6,555 nucleotides of DNA from JBHJHK01 sp050330975 (lineage in GTDB: Bacteria > Pseudomonadota > Gammaproteobacteria > Competibacterales > Competibacteraceae): positions 1-6,555 of the forward strand of contig JBHJHK010000323.1 in assembly GCA_050330975.1 (NCBI GenBank), in the 5' to 3' direction. Both the position numbers and the translations under genes were made by a program. Below the pieces are notes generated by a model, which did not search any database, had not been told where the DNA came from, and saw only the letters and a program-made list of their open reading frames with translations. Below are positions 5,608-6,555 of this stretch, piece by piece; positions within the stretch are counted from its first letter, which is position 1; each line of letters begins with the position of its first letter.

Positions 5608-6420
5608 TCAGTCCCGCTCCGAGACGTAGAGGCGATTGATCAAATTGTCCAGGCAGTACTGGCCGATGCGGTTGAGGACTTCCTCTTCTCGCGCCTGGAT
5701 CACGTGCATGAGGAACACCAAAACCGCCGACAGCAACAGGGCGATGAGGGTGGTGTTGAAGGCCACCGCCAGTCTAGAGGTGACTTCGTTGAGCAAATTG
5801 GGGTCTTGAAAGTCGGCGCTACCGGCGTAGGCCAGGGCCAAGGCGATGCCGATGACCGTGCCGATGAAACCCAGGGTGGGAATCAACCAGGTGACGTAGC
5901 GCAGCAAGCTGTAACGCAAATCCACTTCGTGGTTAAAGAGTTCCAGGCTGGAGTTGAGCAAACTGTTGGCTTGGTCGATGGAGCGGCTGTTCTGGAACTG
6001 AAAGACGATGCGCTGAATGAGGCGGTACAAAAAGGCGTCTTCCCGCTGGTCGAGGGTCTGGCGCAACCGCCGGTAGATGGGCCCTAGATCGTCGGCCAAT
6101 AGAATGGTCTGTTCGTCCTCGGGGAGAAATTTGTAATCCAGTACCGCCTCTTCGGCCCGCGATGCCCGGTAGCGCTGGAGCAATTCCGCCAACCCCCAGA
6201 AGAACACGATCCACATCACCCCTTGGACCGTGAAGGGGAACGGCCAGAGCCGATCGAAGGCCGGCGTAGTCCCCAGCAGCAACTCACCGCTGAAACGGGC
6301 CACGTCGCCGCCGACGCTGGCCAAGGCGTAGTAGAGGCCAAACAAAAATAAAAGCCCCAGGAATGACGCCCACATCACCCCCCGGAGCCGACTGGCAAAC
6401 TCCCCCCGCCGCCTAGCCAT
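5608..6420 (-). CDS. MotA/TolQ/ExbB-type proton channel family protein
   Basis: A 270-aa inner-membrane protein with four predicted helices: about 14-38, 64-82, 174-198 and 217-241. A cytoplasmic region of roughly 90 residues lies between helices 2 and 3. The last third is the MotA/TolQ/ExbB signature: WLIPTLGFIGTVIGIALAL (178-196, with Pro181 and the GTVIG turn at 187-191) and AVAFNTTLIALLLSAVLVF (218-236), where polar Asn222, Thr223 and Thr224 sit at the usual ion-path position. In known complexes five such subunits surround two MotB/ExbD-type helices and convert ion flow into motion or force. The partner here is the next gene, 19 bp downstream. The start is the ATG at 6420, which overlaps the preceding stop codon by 8 bp. 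An upstream in-frame GTG at 6486 would add 22 residues encoded inside the preceding gene and is rejected. What the complex drives is unknown. Confidence 0.93.
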   Translation of the reverse strand: MARRRGEFASRLRGVMWASFLGLLFLFGLYYALASVGGDVARFSGELLLGTTPAFDRLWPFPFTVQGVMWIVFFWGLAELLQRYRASRAEEAVLDYKFLPEDEQTILLADDLGPIYRRLRQTLDQREDAFLYRLIQRIVFQFQNSRSIDQANSLLNSSLELFNHEVDLRYSLLRYVTWLIPTLGFIGTVIGIALALAYAGSADFQDPNLLNEVTSRLAVAFNTTLIALLLSAVLVFLMHVIQAREEEVLNRIGQYCLDNLINRLYVSERD

Positions 6421-6555
6421 CGTCCCCCTCCTCGGCGACCCAACGAATCTCGCCGGTCTCGGGGTCGCGCAAGTAGCGGCCGCCACCGCGGCGTTTTCCG
6501 GCGGCAGGCGTCTTGGAGGAGGGCTTGGGGGAGGGCTTGGGGGCAGACTTGGTCG
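6413..6555 (-). CDS. Unrecognised protein, C-terminal 46 residues (5' end outside window)
   Basis: This reading frame enters from the right edge and ends at TAG (6413-6415). The visible residues start with a Lys/Pro/Ser-rich low-complexity stretch (KPSPKPSSKTP), then a basic Gly/Arg patch (GKRRGGGR), then an ordered-looking end with RYLRDPETGEIRWV and an acidic EEGDDG finish. I do not recognise the family. The frame is chosen over the two other open frames because its stop overlaps the next gene's ATG by 8 bp, typical of translational coupling, and because its ending looks like a genuine protein tail (charged linker plus aromatic/acidic end). It is the first visible gene of the operon with the MotA-like and MotB-like genes, so its product is probably part of, or regulates, the same membrane complex. 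Confidence 0.7.
   Translation of the reverse strand, partial: TKSAPKPSPKPSSKTPAAGKRRGGGRYLRDPETGEIRWVAEEGDDG
6519..6542 (-). repeat. Perfect 12-bp tandem repeat, two copies
   Basis: The plus strand reads GAGGGCTTGGGG twice in a row, followed by a degenerate third copy up to about 6554. It encodes the Lys-Pro-Ser-Pro-type linker of the partial gene. In-frame repeats of this kind can change copy number and lengthen or shorten the linker. Confidence 0.7.

Noticed and set aside
5037..5639. A 200-codon plus-strand open frame opposite the MotB/ExbD-position gene
   Set aside because: The minus-strand frame has a membrane helix, coiled coil, ribosome binding site and operon fit; the plus frame has none of these.
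6421..6486. A longer MotA-like protein starting at a GTG at 6486
   Set aside because: The extra residues are the out-of-frame reading of the preceding gene's tail, and the ATG at 6420 has the typical overlap with the stop codon.
4959..6555. A Zorya anti-phage defence system
   Set aside because: ZorA has a long cytoplasmic tail and ZorB an OmpA-like domain. Here the channel subunit is 270 aa without such a tail and no OmpA motif is seen. No helicase or nuclease partner is visible in the window.

Overview
The window comes from a GC-rich proteobacterium, most likely a gammaproteobacterium. The reasons are the clpS-clpA gene order, a ClpA whose motif numbering matches the E. coli protein residue for residue, an E. 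coli-type isocitrate lyase of 426 aa, and sigma70-like promoters. I cannot name a genus; a Chromatiales-like or other free-living gammaproteobacterium would fit but is only a guess.

Layout, left to right. (1) Bases 1-1754 (minus): the first 584 codons of clpA, the AAA+ unfoldase of the ClpAP protease, cut by the window edge in the second ATPase domain. (2) 1779-2123 (minus): clpS, the N-end rule adaptor, 24 bp upstream of clpA and in the same operon. (3) 2124-2315: intergenic, with a candidate clpS promoter and a strong GC-rich terminator closing aceA. (4) 2316-3596 (minus): aceA, isocitrate lyase of the glyoxylate shunt. (5) 3597-3986: a 390-bp, markedly AT-rich divergent control region with candidate promoters in both directions and several dyads and repeats. 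(6) 3987-4925 (plus): a LysR-type regulator, the only plus-strand gene. (7) 4959-6555 (minus): a tightly packed three-gene operon, read right to left: the C-terminal tail of an unrecognised protein, a four-helix MotA/TolQ/ExbB-type channel subunit that overlaps it by 8 bp, and a MotB/ExbD-position subunit with one membrane helix, a coiled coil and a periplasmic beta-rich domain.

How they work together. ClpS delivers N-degron substrates to ClpA for ClpP degradation; this part is textbook. The divergent pairing of aceA with a LysR regulator suggests that this protein controls the glyoxylate shunt here, in place of the IclR control known from E. coli. The MotA-like/MotB-like pair looks like a proton- or sodium-driven stator or energiser complex. 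Its periplasmic effector domain is neither OmpA-like (flagellar stators, Zorya) nor classic ExbD/TolR, and it is the part of the window most likely to hold an undescribed system.
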